Below are positions 52,371 through 61,714 of a stretch of DNA of 64,000 nt, in pieces; position 1 is the first letter of the stretch; each line of letters opens with the position of its first letter. The notes beneath the pieces are model-generated. The model saw nothing but the letters and a program-made list of their open reading frames with translations. It searched no databases and was not told where the DNA came from. Origin of the DNA: Pseudomonas libanensis (GTDB lineage: Bacteria > Pseudomonadota > Gammaproteobacteria > Pseudomonadales > Pseudomonadaceae); NCBI RefSeq assembly GCF_001439685.1, contig NZ_JYLH01000017.1, positions 78,356 through 142,355 on the forward strand. The letters run 5' to 3'. Both the position numbers and the translations under genes were made by a program.

Positions 52371-52412
52371 GTTCACAAACACCTTTTTCCAACTGGATAA
52401 ACACGCCCCCCT

Positions 52413-52500
52413 TGTGGGAGCTGGCTTGCCTGCGATGCAGACGACTCGGTACCTCAGGTACACCGAGGTGATGCTATCGCAGGCAAGCCAGCTCCCACAG
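52413..52500. repeat. REP pair (REPIN) between divergent genes
   Basis: Inward AGCTGGCTTGCC-type pair with a spacer containing CTCGGTACCTCAGGTACACCGAG, itself a near-palindrome. It sits in the shared upstream region of the GlxA-type regulator and the HD gene. Confidence 0.88.
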
Positions 52501-52618
52501 GGGATCGCCTACATGCTTGGCACGATGTGGCGGCACATTGGCCGGGATCGCCTCCCTGTGGCGATAGCCGCTTCAGGGTCATGGGACCAGACTGGAATCT
52601 TTCCAGAGGAGATCCACC

Positions 52619-53260
52619 ATGCGCACCACCATAGCCGGTATCCAGATCCCTGACAGCGCCTTGGCCAAGGCCACCACCGAATACATCCGCGACGTCGAAT
52701 CGGACCTGCTCTACCACCATTCGCGTCGCGTCTTCCTGTTCGGCGCCTTGAGCGGTGAGCGCAATCAACTGGCCTACAACCCGGAGCTGCTGTACGTAGG
52801 CGCAATGTTCCATGACCTGGGCCTGGTGGAAGGCCATCGCAGTGACAACGAGCGCTTCGAAGTGGACGGCGCCAACGCCGCCGCCGCGTTCCTCAAACCT
52901 TATGGGTTGAGCGATGACGATATCGAACAAGTGTGGCTGTCCATCGCCCTGCACACCACGCCGGGCGTGCCGAAACACCTGCGCCCCACCGTAGCGCTGG
53001 TGACCGCCGGTGTGGAGATGGACGTGCTGGGCATGGACTACGCCGCGTTCAGCAGCGCGCAGCGCGAAGCGGTAGTGCATGCGCATCCACGGGGAGAAGG
53101 GTTCAAGGAGTGCATCATCTGCGCGTTTGCCGATGGCTTGCGCCACCGCCCGCAAACCACGTTTGGCAATGTTAAGACCGATGTGCTGGCGGACCAGGAG
53201 CCTGGGTTCAAGCCGAAGAATTTTGTCGAGGTGATTCGCACGTCGCCGTGGGCGATGTAA
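52619..53260 (+). CDS. HD-domain hydrolase (cyanamide-hydratase-like)
   Basis: A 213-residue HD-fold protein. Metal ligands are seen in YHHSRRVFLFG, MFHDLGLVEGHRS and WLSIALHTTP. The spacing fits the family of HD proteins that includes cyanamide hydratase and related small-molecule hydrolases. The C-terminus is not extended, and there is no signal peptide. AGGAG precedes the ATG. It stands alone, divergent from a GlxA-type regulator that probably controls it. The substrate is unknown; cyanamide, nitriles or nucleotides are candidates. Confidence 0.8.
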   Translation: MRTTIAGIQIPDSALAKATTEYIRDVESDLLYHHSRRVFLFGALSGERNQLAYNPELLYVGAMFHDLGLVEGHRSDNERFEVDGANAAAAFLKPYGLSDDDIEQVWLSIALHTTPGVPKHLRPTVALVTAGVEMDVLGMDYAAFSSAQREAVVHAHPRGEGFKECIICAFADGLRHRPQTTFGNVKTDVLADQEPGFKPKNFVEVIRTSPWAM

Positions 53261-53281
53261 TCAACCTGAAATGCAATCAAA

Positions 53282-53372
53282 TGTGGGAGCTGGCTTGCCT
53301 GCGATGACGGTGGGTCAGCACCTTATAAGTGACTGATACACCGCCATCGCAGGCAAGCCAGCTCCCACACTT
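53282..53372. repeat. REP pair (REPIN), inward architecture
   Basis: Inverted AGCTGGCTTGCC-type units between the convergent HD gene and spuH, at the downstream end of the spu operon. No further pair occurs before the spuI end. Confidence 0.9.
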
Positions 53373-53389
53373 TTACCCTGTTCCGGCAG

Positions 53390-54274
53390 TTAGACCGGTG
53401 CTGGCGCCCGGCGCTTGTCCGGCTGTTGCCAGCCATCCGCTGCGGCTTCTTCAATCGCTTGCTGAATGGCCTTCTTGCGATGCTCTTCGGCCCGGCGGCT
53501 GAAGAACCACACCAGGAAGGTCACCAGCGATACCGCCAACAGAATCAGGCTCGCCACGGCGTTGATTTCAGGCTTGACCCCCAGGCGCACCGCCGAGAAC
53601 ACTTCCATCGGCAAGGTGGTCGAGCCCGGGCCCGACACGAAGCTGGCCAGTACCAGGTCATCCAGGGACAACGCGAAGGACATCATGCCGCCCGCCGCCA
53701 GCGACGGCGCGATCATCGGGATGGTGATCAGGAAGAACACCTTCCACGGCCGTGCGCCCAGGTCCATAGCCGCCTCTTCAATCGACAGGTCCAGCTCACG
53801 CAGGCGCGCCGACACCACCACCGCCACATACGCCGCACAGAAGGTGGTGTGGGCGATCCAGATGGTGACGATGCCACGCTCCTGGGGCCAGCCGATCATC
53901 TGCGCCATGGCCACGAACAGCAGCAACAGTGACAGACCGGTGATCACTTCGGGCATCACCAACGGTGCCGTCACCAGGCCACCGAACAGCGTGCGGCCCT
54001 TGAACTGGCTGATGCGCGTCAGCACAAAGGCCGCCAGGGTACCCAACGCCACCGCCGCCACCGCCGTGTAGCAGGCGATTTCCAGGGAGCGGGCCACCGA
54101 GCCCATCAACTGGGTGTTGTCCAGCAGGCCCACGTACCACTTGATCGACCAACCGCCCCACACCGTCACCAGCTTGGATTCGTTGAACGAATAGATCACC
54201 AGGATCAACATCGGCAGGTAGATAAACAACAAGCCTGCGACCAGCATGAAGCTGGAGAAACGAAAGCGCTTCAT
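53390..54274 (-). CDS. spuH: Polyamine ABC transporter permease SpuH (PotI type)
   Basis: A 294-residue inner-membrane permease with six segments. The EAA-loop reads EEAAMDLGARPWKVFFLITIPMIAPSL. Together with SpuG it forms the translocation pore for putrescine/spermidine. Its start overlaps the spuG stop by four bases (ATGA), as expected in a tight operon. A C-terminal basic/acidic tail extends past the last membrane segment. It is the last gene of the operon, followed by a REP pair. Confidence 0.95.
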   Translation of the reverse strand: MKRFRFSSFMLVAGLLFIYLPMLILVIYSFNESKLVTVWGGWSIKWYVGLLDNTQLMGSVARSLEIACYTAVAAVALGTLAAFVLTRISQFKGRTLFGGLVTAPLVMPEVITGLSLLLLFVAMAQMIGWPQERGIVTIWIAHTTFCAAYVAVVVSARLRELDLSIEEAAMDLGARPWKVFFLITIPMIAPSLAAGGMMSFALSLDDLVLASFVSGPGSTTLPMEVFSAVRLGVKPEINAVASLILLAVSLVTFLVWFFSRRAEEHRKKAIQQAIEEAAADGWQQPDKRRAPAPV

Positions 54275-55191
54275 ATCTTGCCCTCCAGCTCTTTGGCCTG
54301 GCTGCGGTTGAACAGGATGATCGGCACGATCAGGATCGCCAGCATCACCACCGCCAGGGCAGAAGCCACCGGCCAGTCACGGTTGTTGAAAAATTCCTGC
54401 CACAACACTTTACCGATCATCAGGGTTTCCGGGCCGCCGAGCAGCTCAGGAATCACAAACTCGCCCACCACCGGAATGAAGACCAGCATGCAGCCGGCGA
54501 TGATGCCGTTCTTGGACAGCGGCACGGTGATTTTCCAGAAGCTGTTGAAGGTGCTCGACCCCAGGTCGGAGGCGGCTTCCAGCAGGCTCTGGTCGTGCTT
54601 AACCAGGTTGGCGTACAGCGGCAGGATCATGAACGGCAGGTACGAATAGACCACGCCGATGTACACCGCGATGTTGGTGTTGAGGATCTGCAGCGGCTCG
54701 TTGATCAAGCCCATGGACATCAGGAAGCCATTGAGCAAGCCGTTGTTGCTGAGGATGCCCATCCACGCATACACCCGGATCAGGATCGCGGTCCAGGTCG
54801 GCATCATGATCAGCAACACCAGCACCGTTTGCATTTCCTTGCGCGCGGTGGCGATGGCGTAGGCCATCGGGTAGCCGATCAGCAGGCACAGCAGCGTGCT
54901 GAAAAACGCCATCTTCAGCGAGCCCAGATAGGCGGCGATATATAGCTCATCGCCCGCCAGCAAGCTGTAGTTGGCCAGGTTCAGCACCACTTGCAGCTTC
55001 TGCTCAACGTAGGTGTAGATCTCGGTATAGGGTGGGATCGCCACATCGGCTTCGGCAAAGCTGATTTTCAATACGATGAAAAACGGCAGTGCGAAAAACA
55101 GGAACAGCCAGAGGAAGGGAATCCCGATGACCACCTGCTTGCCGCTGGGCACGATACGATCCAAGCGCCGCTTGAATTTCTTCATGTTCAT
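54271..55191 (-). CDS. spuG: Polyamine ABC transporter permease SpuG (PotH type)
   Basis: A 306-residue permease with six segments and EAA-loop EAASDLGSSTFNSFWKITVPLSKNGI. ATG 55191 overlaps the spuF stop in ATGA; a second ATG two codons later (55185) is also possible. It pairs with SpuH. Upstream the spuF ATPase gene is on the same strand, in the order spuF-G-H. Confidence 0.95.
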   Translation of the reverse strand: MNMKKFKRRLDRIVPSGKQVVIGIPFLWLFLFFALPFFIVLKISFAEADVAIPPYTEIYTYVEQKLQVVLNLANYSLLAGDELYIAAYLGSLKMAFFSTLLCLLIGYPMAYAIATARKEMQTVLVLLIMMPTWTAILIRVYAWMGILSNNGLLNGFLMSMGLINEPLQILNTNIAVYIGVVYSYLPFMILPLYANLVKHDQSLLEAASDLGSSTFNSFWKITVPLSKNGIIAGCMLVFIPVVGEFVIPELLGGPETLMIGKVLWQEFFNNRDWPVASALAVVMLAILIVPIILFNRSQAKELEGKI

Positions 55192-56330
55192 GAGCGAAGT
55201 ACCACGCCGCTGTCGTCTTCCCACCACACGTACACCTGATCACCCCAGGTGGGGCGCTGACCACGGCGTTCGGCGTTGGCGACGAAGGACTGCACCAGCT
55301 TGCCGCTCGGCAGCTCCACGTAGAACACCGAGTGGCCGCCCAGGTAGGCGATGTCATGGACCTTGCCGCTGGACCAGTTGTGCTCGCAGGTCGGCATTTC
55401 GGTGGTCACCAGCAGCTTTTCCGGGCGGATGGCGTAGGTCACTGATTTGTCTTCCACCGCGGTGGCGATGCCGTAGCCCACGTAGATGTCGCGGTCCAGG
55501 TCCGGGCACTTGAGCACCGCGTGGCCTTCGGCGTCGTCCACCACTTGGGTGTCGAAGATGTTGACGTTGCCGATGAACTCGCACACCAGGCGGCTGGTAG
55601 GGGTTTCATAGATGTCGATGGGGCTGCCGATCTGGGCGATCCAGCCCAGGTGCATGATCGCGATACGCTCGGCCATGGTCATGGCCTCTTCCTGGTCGTG
55701 GGTCACCATCACGCAGGTCACGCCGACGCGCTCGATGATTTCCACCAGCTCCAGTTGCATCTGCGAACGCAGCTTCTTGTCCAACGCACCCATGGGCTCA
55801 TCGAGCAGCAGCAGTTTCGGGCGCTTGGCCAGGGAGCGGGCCAGGGCCACACGCTGGCGCTGGCCACCGGACAACTGGTGCGGCTTGCGTTTGGCGTACT
55901 GGCTCATCTGCACCAGCTTGAGCATCTCGGCCACGCGGGCGTCGACTTCGGCCTTGGGGATCTTGTCCTGCTGCAGGCCAAACGCGATGTTCTGCGCCAC
56001 GGTCATGTGCGGGAACAAGGCGTAGGACTGGAACATCATGTTGATTGGCCGCTCGTAGGGCGGCATGTCGGTGATGTCCACACCGTCGAGGTAGATGCGA
56101 CCTTCGGTCGGGCGCTCGAAACCTGCGAGCATGCGCAGCAAGGTGGATTTGCCCGAACCCGAACCGCCGAGCAAGGCGAAGATCTCGCCTTTCTTGATTT
56201 CCAGGGACACATCGTCCACGGCAATCGTCTCGTCGAACTTCTTCGTGACCCGGTCGATTTTGACCAGCACCTTTTTCGGTGTCTGGTCGCCCTCGAGGGC
56301 TTTCTTATAGGCGCCGGAGGCAACTGCCAT
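55188..56330 (-). CDS. spuF: Polyamine ABC transporter ATP-binding protein SpuF (PotG type)
   Basis: A 380-residue ABC ATPase with Walker A GGSGSGKST, signature LSGGQRQRVALARSLA, Walker B LLLDEPMGALD, H-loop VTHDQEEAM and a C-terminal TOBE-like domain (about 295-375). It drives uptake through SpuGH. GGGAG lies upstream of the ATG. It is the first gene after spuE in the transcript. Confidence 0.96.
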   Translation of the reverse strand: MAVASGAYKKALEGDQTPKKVLVKIDRVTKKFDETIAVDDVSLEIKKGEIFALLGGSGSGKSTLLRMLAGFERPTEGRIYLDGVDITDMPPYERPINMMFQSYALFPHMTVAQNIAFGLQQDKIPKAEVDARVAEMLKLVQMSQYAKRKPHQLSGGQRQRVALARSLAKRPKLLLLDEPMGALDKKLRSQMQLELVEIIERVGVTCVMVTHDQEEAMTMAERIAIMHLGWIAQIGSPIDIYETPTSRLVCEFIGNVNIFDTQVVDDAEGHAVLKCPDLDRDIYVGYGIATAVEDKSVTYAIRPEKLLVTTEMPTCEHNWSSGKVHDIAYLGGHSVFYVELPSGKLVQSFVANAERRGQRPTWGDQVYVWWEDDSGVVLRS

Positions 56331-56395
56331 TTACGAAACTCCCAAAAAAACTGTGCAGCCGGCCCAATGCGGGCCAGCCTTGGATAGTTTTAGCT

Positions 56396-57490
56396 TTACT
56401 TGCCCGTCTTGACCTTGGTCCAGCTACGGGTCATTAAACGCTGCACTTTCGGGGGTAGCTCAAAGTTGACGAATGTCCGCTCGAGAACCGCCTGCGGTGG
56501 GTAAACCGCTGCGTCGGTGCGTATCGATTGCTCCATCAGTTTGTCCGCCCCTGGGTTAGGGTTGGCGTAACCGACTTGATCGCTGACCTGAGCGATCACC
56601 TCAGGCTGCAGCAAATAGTTGATGAAGGCGTGGGCTTCCTTGACGTTGCTGGCATCTTTGGGAATCGCCAGCACGTCAAACCACAGGTTGCCGCCTTCTT
56701 TCGGGATCGCGTAGGCGATGTTCACGCCTTTGCCTGCCTCAGCGGCACGGGCCTTGGCCTGGAACACATCGCCGGAGAAGCCGGCGGCCACGCAGATATT
56801 GCCGTTGGCCAAGTCCGAGATGTATTTGGAGGAGTGGAAGTAGGCCACGTAGGGCCGCACTTTCAGCAGTTTTTCCTCGGCTTTCTTGTAGTCGGCCGGG
56901 TTGGTGCTGTTAGGGTCCAGGCCCATGTAGTTGAGTACTGCGGGCAGCATTTCATCGGCCGAGTCCATGAACGACACGCCGCAAGTGGCGAGCTTCTTCA
57001 TGTTTTGCGGCTCGAACAGCACTGCCCAGGAGTCGATATGGTCGACGCCCAGCACTTGCTTGACCTTGTCGACGTTGTAGCCAATGCCGTTGGTGCCCCA
57101 CAGGTACGGCACCGCGTACTGGTTGCCCGGGTCATTCTTTTCCAGGCGCTTGAGCAGTACCGGGTCGAGGTTGGCGTAGTTCGTCAGCAGTGACTTGTCG
57201 AGCTTCTGGAACGCCCCGGCCTTGATCTGCTTGCCGAGAAAATGGTTGGACGGCACCACCACATCGTAGCCGGTACGCCCGGCGAGCAACTTGCCTTCCA
57301 GGGTTTCGTTGGAGTCAAACACGTCATACACGGGTTTGATGCCGCTGGCCTTTTCGAAGTTGGCCAGGGTGTCGGGGCCGATGTAGTCCGACCAGTTATA
57401 AATATGCACCGTCGGTGCGGCCTGCACGCTGGCAACCAGCGTGATACCTGCACCCACCAGCATGGCTTTGCGAAATAAAGAAATTGGCAA
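56396..57490 (-). CDS. spuE: Polyamine-binding periplasmic protein SpuE (PotF type)
   Basis: A 364-residue binding protein with a signal peptide (to about 24, SVQA). The mature start is APTVHIYNWSDYIGPDTLANFEK. In P. aeruginosa SpuE prefers spermidine and SpuD putrescine. The start codon is TTG at 57490 with AGAGGACC upstream; no in-frame ATG gives a complete signal peptide, so the TTG start is probably real and may lower its expression. It lies 151 bases downstream of spuD with a REP-like hairpin between. Confidence 0.93.
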   Translation of the reverse strand: MPISLFRKAMLVGAGITLVASVQAAPTVHIYNWSDYIGPDTLANFEKASGIKPVYDVFDSNETLEGKLLAGRTGYDVVVPSNHFLGKQIKAGAFQKLDKSLLTNYANLDPVLLKRLEKNDPGNQYAVPYLWGTNGIGYNVDKVKQVLGVDHIDSWAVLFEPQNMKKLATCGVSFMDSADEMLPAVLNYMGLDPNSTNPADYKKAEEKLLKVRPYVAYFHSSKYISDLANGNICVAAGFSGDVFQAKARAAEAGKGVNIAYAIPKEGGNLWFDVLAIPKDASNVKEAHAFINYLLQPEVIAQVSDQVGYANPNPGADKLMEQSIRTDAAVYPPQAVLERTFVNFELPPKVQRLMTRSWTKVKTGK

Positions 57491-57600
57491 GTGGAGGTCC
57501 TCTTAAATAGTTGGGCCTTAGAGTTGTTGCCCGGCAACAAAACCGGCGCGCAACTTACCCTCGATAAACCGATCCGGCAAAACTTTCTTTGATCTAATTT

Positions 57601-57629
57601 GTGGGAAGGGGGGAATTGCCCCCTCCCAC
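57601..57629 (-). repeat. REP-like hairpin between spuD and spuE
   Basis: A near-perfect stem (GTGGGAAGGGGGG, loop AATT, GCCCCCTCCCAC) in the spuD-spuE gap. It resembles a REP unit and has no inverted partner. In the transcript it would be a stable hairpin just after the spuD stop. Confidence 0.8.
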
Positions 57630-57641
57630 AGCTAACAGGGC

Positions 57642-58751
57642 TTACTTACCCGACTTGATCTTGGTCCAGCTGCGTGTCATTTCACGCTGGGTTGCAGCCG
57701 GCAGGTCAGCAATCGCGTAGAGCTTGGCCTGCACGTCCGCCGATGGGTAGATGCCCGGGTCGCTGGTGATGTCTTTGTCCACCAGTGCGGTGGCCTTCTC
57801 GTTACCGTTCGGGAAGCGCACGCTGTTGGTGATCGACGCCATGACTTCGGGCTTGAGCAGGTAGTTCATGAAGGTGTAGGCCGCTTCGACGTTTTCGGCA
57901 TCCTTGGGGATGGCGACCATGTCGAAGAAGCTGCCGGCGCCTTCTTTCGGAATATCGTAGGCCACTTTCACTTTGCCACCGGCTTCAGCTGCACGGGACT
58001 TGGCCTGCTGAATGTCACCCGAATAACCTACGGCTACGCAGATGTTGCCGTTGGCAAGGTCGGAAATGTACTTGGACGAGTGGAAATAGCCGATCGAAGG
58101 ACGGATCTTCAAGAACAGCTCTTCGGCCTGCTTAAGATCGGCTTTCTTCTGGCTGTCGGTCGGCAGGCCCAGGTAATGCAGCGCAATCGGCAGCATTTCG
58201 GTTGGCGAGTCGAGGAAGCTCACGCCGCAGCTTTTCAGCTTGGCGATGTTTTCCGGCTTCATCAGCACATCCCACGAATCGATCTTGTCCACGCCCAGCG
58301 CAGCCTTGACCTTCTCCGGGTTGTAGCCGATGCCGATCGAGCCCCACATGTACGGGAATGCGTGCTTGTTGTCCGGGTCGCTGACCGACACGGCCTTAAG
58401 CAGGGATTTGTTCAGGTTGCTGTAGTTAGGCAGCTTGGACGTGTCCAGCTCCTGATACACACCGGCCTTGATCTGCTTGGCCAGGAAGTTGTTGGACGGC
58501 ACGACAATGTCGTAGCCGGACTTGCCCGCCAGCAACTTGGCCTCCAGGGTCTCGTTGCTGTCGAAAACGTCGTACACCACCTTGATGCCCGACTCTTTTT
58601 CAAAGTTGGCGATGGTGTCCGGTGCAATGTAGTCGGACCAGTTATAGACGTGCAGCACTTTACTGTCTGCCTGGGCCGCGCCCGCCATTGCGCCCATCAG
58701 GGACAAGGCGAGGAGGGTCTTGCCAGCGTTTTTCAAACCTAATGCCTTCAT
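57642..58751 (-). CDS. spuD: Polyamine-binding periplasmic protein SpuD (PotF type)
   Basis: A 369-residue binding protein paralogous to SpuE. The signal peptide ends at about 28 (GAAQA), and the mature part begins DSKVLHVYNWSDYIAPDTIANFEKE. It delivers putrescine to SpuFGH. ATG 58751 follows GGAG. The paralogues share most family motifs (NGTNGIGYN-like GSIGIGYNPEKV, KYISDLANGNICVAVGYSG). It lies after spuC, with about 180 bases between. Confidence 0.94.
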   Translation of the reverse strand: MKALGLKNAGKTLLALSLMGAMAGAAQADSKVLHVYNWSDYIAPDTIANFEKESGIKVVYDVFDSNETLEAKLLAGKSGYDIVVPSNNFLAKQIKAGVYQELDTSKLPNYSNLNKSLLKAVSVSDPDNKHAFPYMWGSIGIGYNPEKVKAALGVDKIDSWDVLMKPENIAKLKSCGVSFLDSPTEMLPIALHYLGLPTDSQKKADLKQAEELFLKIRPSIGYFHSSKYISDLANGNICVAVGYSGDIQQAKSRAAEAGGKVKVAYDIPKEGAGSFFDMVAIPKDAENVEAAYTFMNYLLKPEVMASITNSVRFPNGNEKATALVDKDITSDPGIYPSADVQAKLYAIADLPAATQREMTRSWTKIKSGK

Positions 58752-58932
58752 TGGGTGATGCTCCGATTTTTTCTTTTTTGGGCCACAAGCTTTAGATGTT
58801 TTACGGCCCAGCCAAAGGGCAACAAAACAGGGCGACAGTCTGGCAAGTTCCGAGGCCGGCTTTCAACCAAAGCCTCACATATAACTGCCCAGTGCGCAGC
58901 GCCCGAACGCCGCTGCGCACTGAGCCTAGCAC

Positions 58933-60297
58933 TTAGCCTTGCAATGCCGCCAAGGTCAGGTCCAGGCACTGGCGAGCCTTGCTGACCAGCTCGTCAATCT
59001 CAGCCTTGCTGATCACCAATGGCGGCGAAATGATCATGGTGTCGCCCACGGCACGCATGATCAGGCCACTCTCGAAGCAGAAGGTTCGGCAGATCATGCC
59101 GACGCCCTTGCCTTCATAACGCTTGCGCGTGGCCTTGTCCTGGACCAGCTCGATCGCACCGAGCATGCCCACGCCGCGCACTTCGCCCACCAGTGGGTGA
59201 TCTGCCAGTTCCCGCAGACGTTTCTGCAAATACGGTGCCGTTTCATCCTGAACACGGTTAACGATTTTTTCGTCGCGCATGATGCGGATGTTTTCCAGGG
59301 CCACCGCCGCCGCTACCGGGTGACCGGAATAGGTGAATCCGTGGTTGAAATCGCCGCCTTCATTCAGCACCTCGACCACTTCGTCGCGCACGATCAGGCC
59401 ACCCATGGGGATGTAGCCCGAGGTCAGGCCCTTGGCGATGGTCATCATGTGCGGCTTGAGGTCGTAGAAATCGCTACCGAACCACTCACCGGTACGGCCG
59501 AAACCGCAGATTACTTCGTCGGCAACAAACAGGATGTCGTACTTGGCGAGGATTTCCTTGATACGCGGCCAGTACGTGGCAGGCGGCACAATCACGCCAC
59601 CGGCGCCCTGGATCGGCTCGGCAATAAAGGCGCCGACGTTGTCCACGCCCAGCTCCAGGATTTTCTCTTCCAACTGGTTGGCGGCCCACACACCGAATTC
59701 CTCGGGGCTCATGTCGCCGCCTTCGCCAAACCAGTACGGCTGCGCGATGTGGGTAATGCCCGGGATCGGCAAGTCGCCCTGTTCATGCATATAAGTCATG
59801 CCACCCAGGCTGGCGCCGGCCACGGTGGAGCCGTGGTAGCCATTCTTGCGGGCAATGATGGTTTTCTTGTTCGGCTGGCCCTTGATCGCCCAGTAGTGGC
59901 GGACCATGCGCAACATGGTGTCGTTGCCTTCGGAGCCGGAGCCGGTAAAGAACACATGGTTCATGCCGGCCGGTGCGATGTCGGAAATCGCCTTGGCCAG
60001 TTCCAGCACCGGCGGGTGTGCGGTCTGGAAGAACAGGTTGTAGTAAGGCAGCTCTTTCATCTGCTTGGCGGCGGCATCGGCCAGCTCATCGCGACCGTAA
60101 CCGATCGCCACGCACCACAGGCCGGCCATGCCGTCGAGGATCTTGTTGCCTTCGCTGTCCCACAGGTAAACGCCGTGGGCTTTGGTGATGATCCGTGGGC
60201 CTTTCTCTTTCAATTGCTTGAAGTCGCTGAACGGCGCCAGGTGGTGATCATTGCTCAAGGCTTGCCATTCACGGGTTTGCGGGTTGTTGCTGGACAT
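58933..60297 (-). CDS. spuC: Polyamine:pyruvate aminotransferase SpuC
   Basis: A 454-residue class-III PLP aminotransferase. The PLP lysine lies in MTIAKGLTSGYIPMGG, with the carboxylate-binding motif FTGSGSEGNDTMLRMVRHYW and the Asp in LFVADEVICGFGRTG. It transfers the amino group of putrescine (and related diamines) to pyruvate, giving 4-aminobutanal. It is encoded between spuB and spuD, so uptake and the transaminase branch are in one operon. Normal length and motifs. Confidence 0.95.
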   Translation of the reverse strand: MSSNNPQTREWQALSNDHHLAPFSDFKQLKEKGPRIITKAHGVYLWDSEGNKILDGMAGLWCVAIGYGRDELADAAAKQMKELPYYNLFFQTAHPPVLELAKAISDIAPAGMNHVFFTGSGSEGNDTMLRMVRHYWAIKGQPNKKTIIARKNGYHGSTVAGASLGGMTYMHEQGDLPIPGITHIAQPYWFGEGGDMSPEEFGVWAANQLEEKILELGVDNVGAFIAEPIQGAGGVIVPPATYWPRIKEILAKYDILFVADEVICGFGRTGEWFGSDFYDLKPHMMTIAKGLTSGYIPMGGLIVRDEVVEVLNEGGDFNHGFTYSGHPVAAAVALENIRIMRDEKIVNRVQDETAPYLQKRLRELADHPLVGEVRGVGMLGAIELVQDKATRKRYEGKGVGMICRTFCFESGLIMRAVGDTMIISPPLVISKAEIDELVSKARQCLDLTLAALQG

Positions 60298-60355
60298 ACC
60301 AATCTCCTAGACTTTTCAGGTGAAGGCGCGTCTTTCCTACGACGCGCCCGGCGCA

Positions 60356-61714
60356 TCAGACGGCGAAGAGCAGGAATTCCCGCTCCCACGAACTGATCAC
60401 GCGCTTGAAGTTTTCATGCTCGGCCCGCTTGACCGCGACGTAGCCTGTGATGAATTTTTGCCCCAGGTATTTCTCGATGGTCTTGCTGTTTTCCATACGC
60501 TCCAGGGCGTCTTCGATGGTCAGCGGCAGGCGCAGGTTGCGCCGTTCGTAACCACGACCCACCACGGGCGCGCTCGGGTTATGGCCTTCGACCATGCCGA
60601 TGTAGCCACACAGCAAACTGGCGGCAATCGCCAGGTAGGGGTTGGCATCGGCGCCCGGCAGGCGGTTTTCCACGCGGCGGTTCTGCGGGCCGGCATCCGG
60701 TACGCGCAGGCCGACGGTGCGGTTTTCTTCGCCCCACTCCACGTTTACCGGCGCCGAGGTGTCGGGCAGGAAGCGGCGGAACGAGTTCACGTTGGGGGCA
60801 AACAGCGGCAGCAATTCGGGGATGAATTTCTGCAGGCCGCCAATGTGGTTGAGGAACAGCTGGCTCATGGTCCCGTCTTCATTGGAGAAAACGTTCTTGC
60901 CGGTGGCGATGTCGATGATGCTCTGGTGCAGGTGCATCGCGCTGCCGGGCTCGCCGGTCATCGGCTTGGCCATGAAGGTGGCGGCCACGTTGTGCTTGAG
61001 CGCGGCTTCACGCATGGTGCGCTTGAACACCAGGATCTGGTCGGCCAGGGACAAGGCATCGCCATGACGGAAGTTGATTTCCATCTGCGCCGTGCCGTCC
61101 TCGTGGATCAGGGTGTCGAGGTCCAGCTCCTGCAGTTCGCACCAGTCGTAGACGTCTTCGAACAATGGGTCGAATTCGTTGGCCGCTTCTATAGAGAAGG
61201 ACTGGCGACCGGTTTCCGGGCGGCCGGAGCGGCCAATCGGCGGTTGCAGCGGGAAGTCCGGGTCTTCGCAGCGCTTGGTCAGGTAGAACTCCATCTCCGG
61301 TGCCACGATGGGCTGCCAGCCGCGGTCGGCGTAGAGCTTGAGGACTTTCTTGAGTACGTTGCGCGGCGACAGCTCGATCGGGTTGCCTTGCTTGTCGTAG
61401 GTGTCGTGGATCACCTGGGCGGTCGGCTCGATGGCCCACGGCACCAGGAACACCGCGTTCTGGTCGGGGCGGCAGATCATGTCGATATCGGCCGGGTCGA
61501 GCAATTCGTAATAGATGTCGTCTTCGACATAGTCGCCGGTCACGGTCTGCAACAGAACGCTCTCGGGCAGGCGCATGCCTTTTTCCGCGATGAACTTGTT
61601 GGTCGGCGAGATCTTGCCCCGGGTGATGCCGGTGAGGTCGCCAATCATGCATTCGACTTCTGTGATCTTGTGGTCTTTCAACCAATCGGTGAGCTGGTCG
61701 AGGTTGTTACTCAT
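60356..61714 (-). CDS. spuB: Gamma-glutamylpolyamine synthetase SpuB (PuuA-like)
   Basis: A 452-residue glutamine-synthetase fold enzyme. It has MIGDLTGITRGK near the start, APEMEFYL (metal ligands), the ATP-site HLHQSIID and NPYLAIAASLL. It ligates glutamate to a polyamine amino group to begin the gamma-glutamylation route. I chose ATG 61714 (AGAGG upstream) giving MSNNLDQLTDWL; a longer frame lacks support. It is the first gene of the spuB-C-D-E-F-G-H unit. spuA, which in P. aeruginosa lies between spuB and spuI, is absent here. Confidence 0.93.
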   Translation of the reverse strand: MSNNLDQLTDWLKDHKITEVECMIGDLTGITRGKISPTNKFIAEKGMRLPESVLLQTVTGDYVEDDIYYELLDPADIDMICRPDQNAVFLVPWAIEPTAQVIHDTYDKQGNPIELSPRNVLKKVLKLYADRGWQPIVAPEMEFYLTKRCEDPDFPLQPPIGRSGRPETGRQSFSIEAANEFDPLFEDVYDWCELQELDLDTLIHEDGTAQMEINFRHGDALSLADQILVFKRTMREAALKHNVAATFMAKPMTGEPGSAMHLHQSIIDIATGKNVFSNEDGTMSQLFLNHIGGLQKFIPELLPLFAPNVNSFRRFLPDTSAPVNVEWGEENRTVGLRVPDAGPQNRRVENRLPGADANPYLAIAASLLCGYIGMVEGHNPSAPVVGRGYERRNLRLPLTIEDALERMENSKTIEKYLGQKFITGYVAVKRAEHENFKRVISSWEREFLLFAV

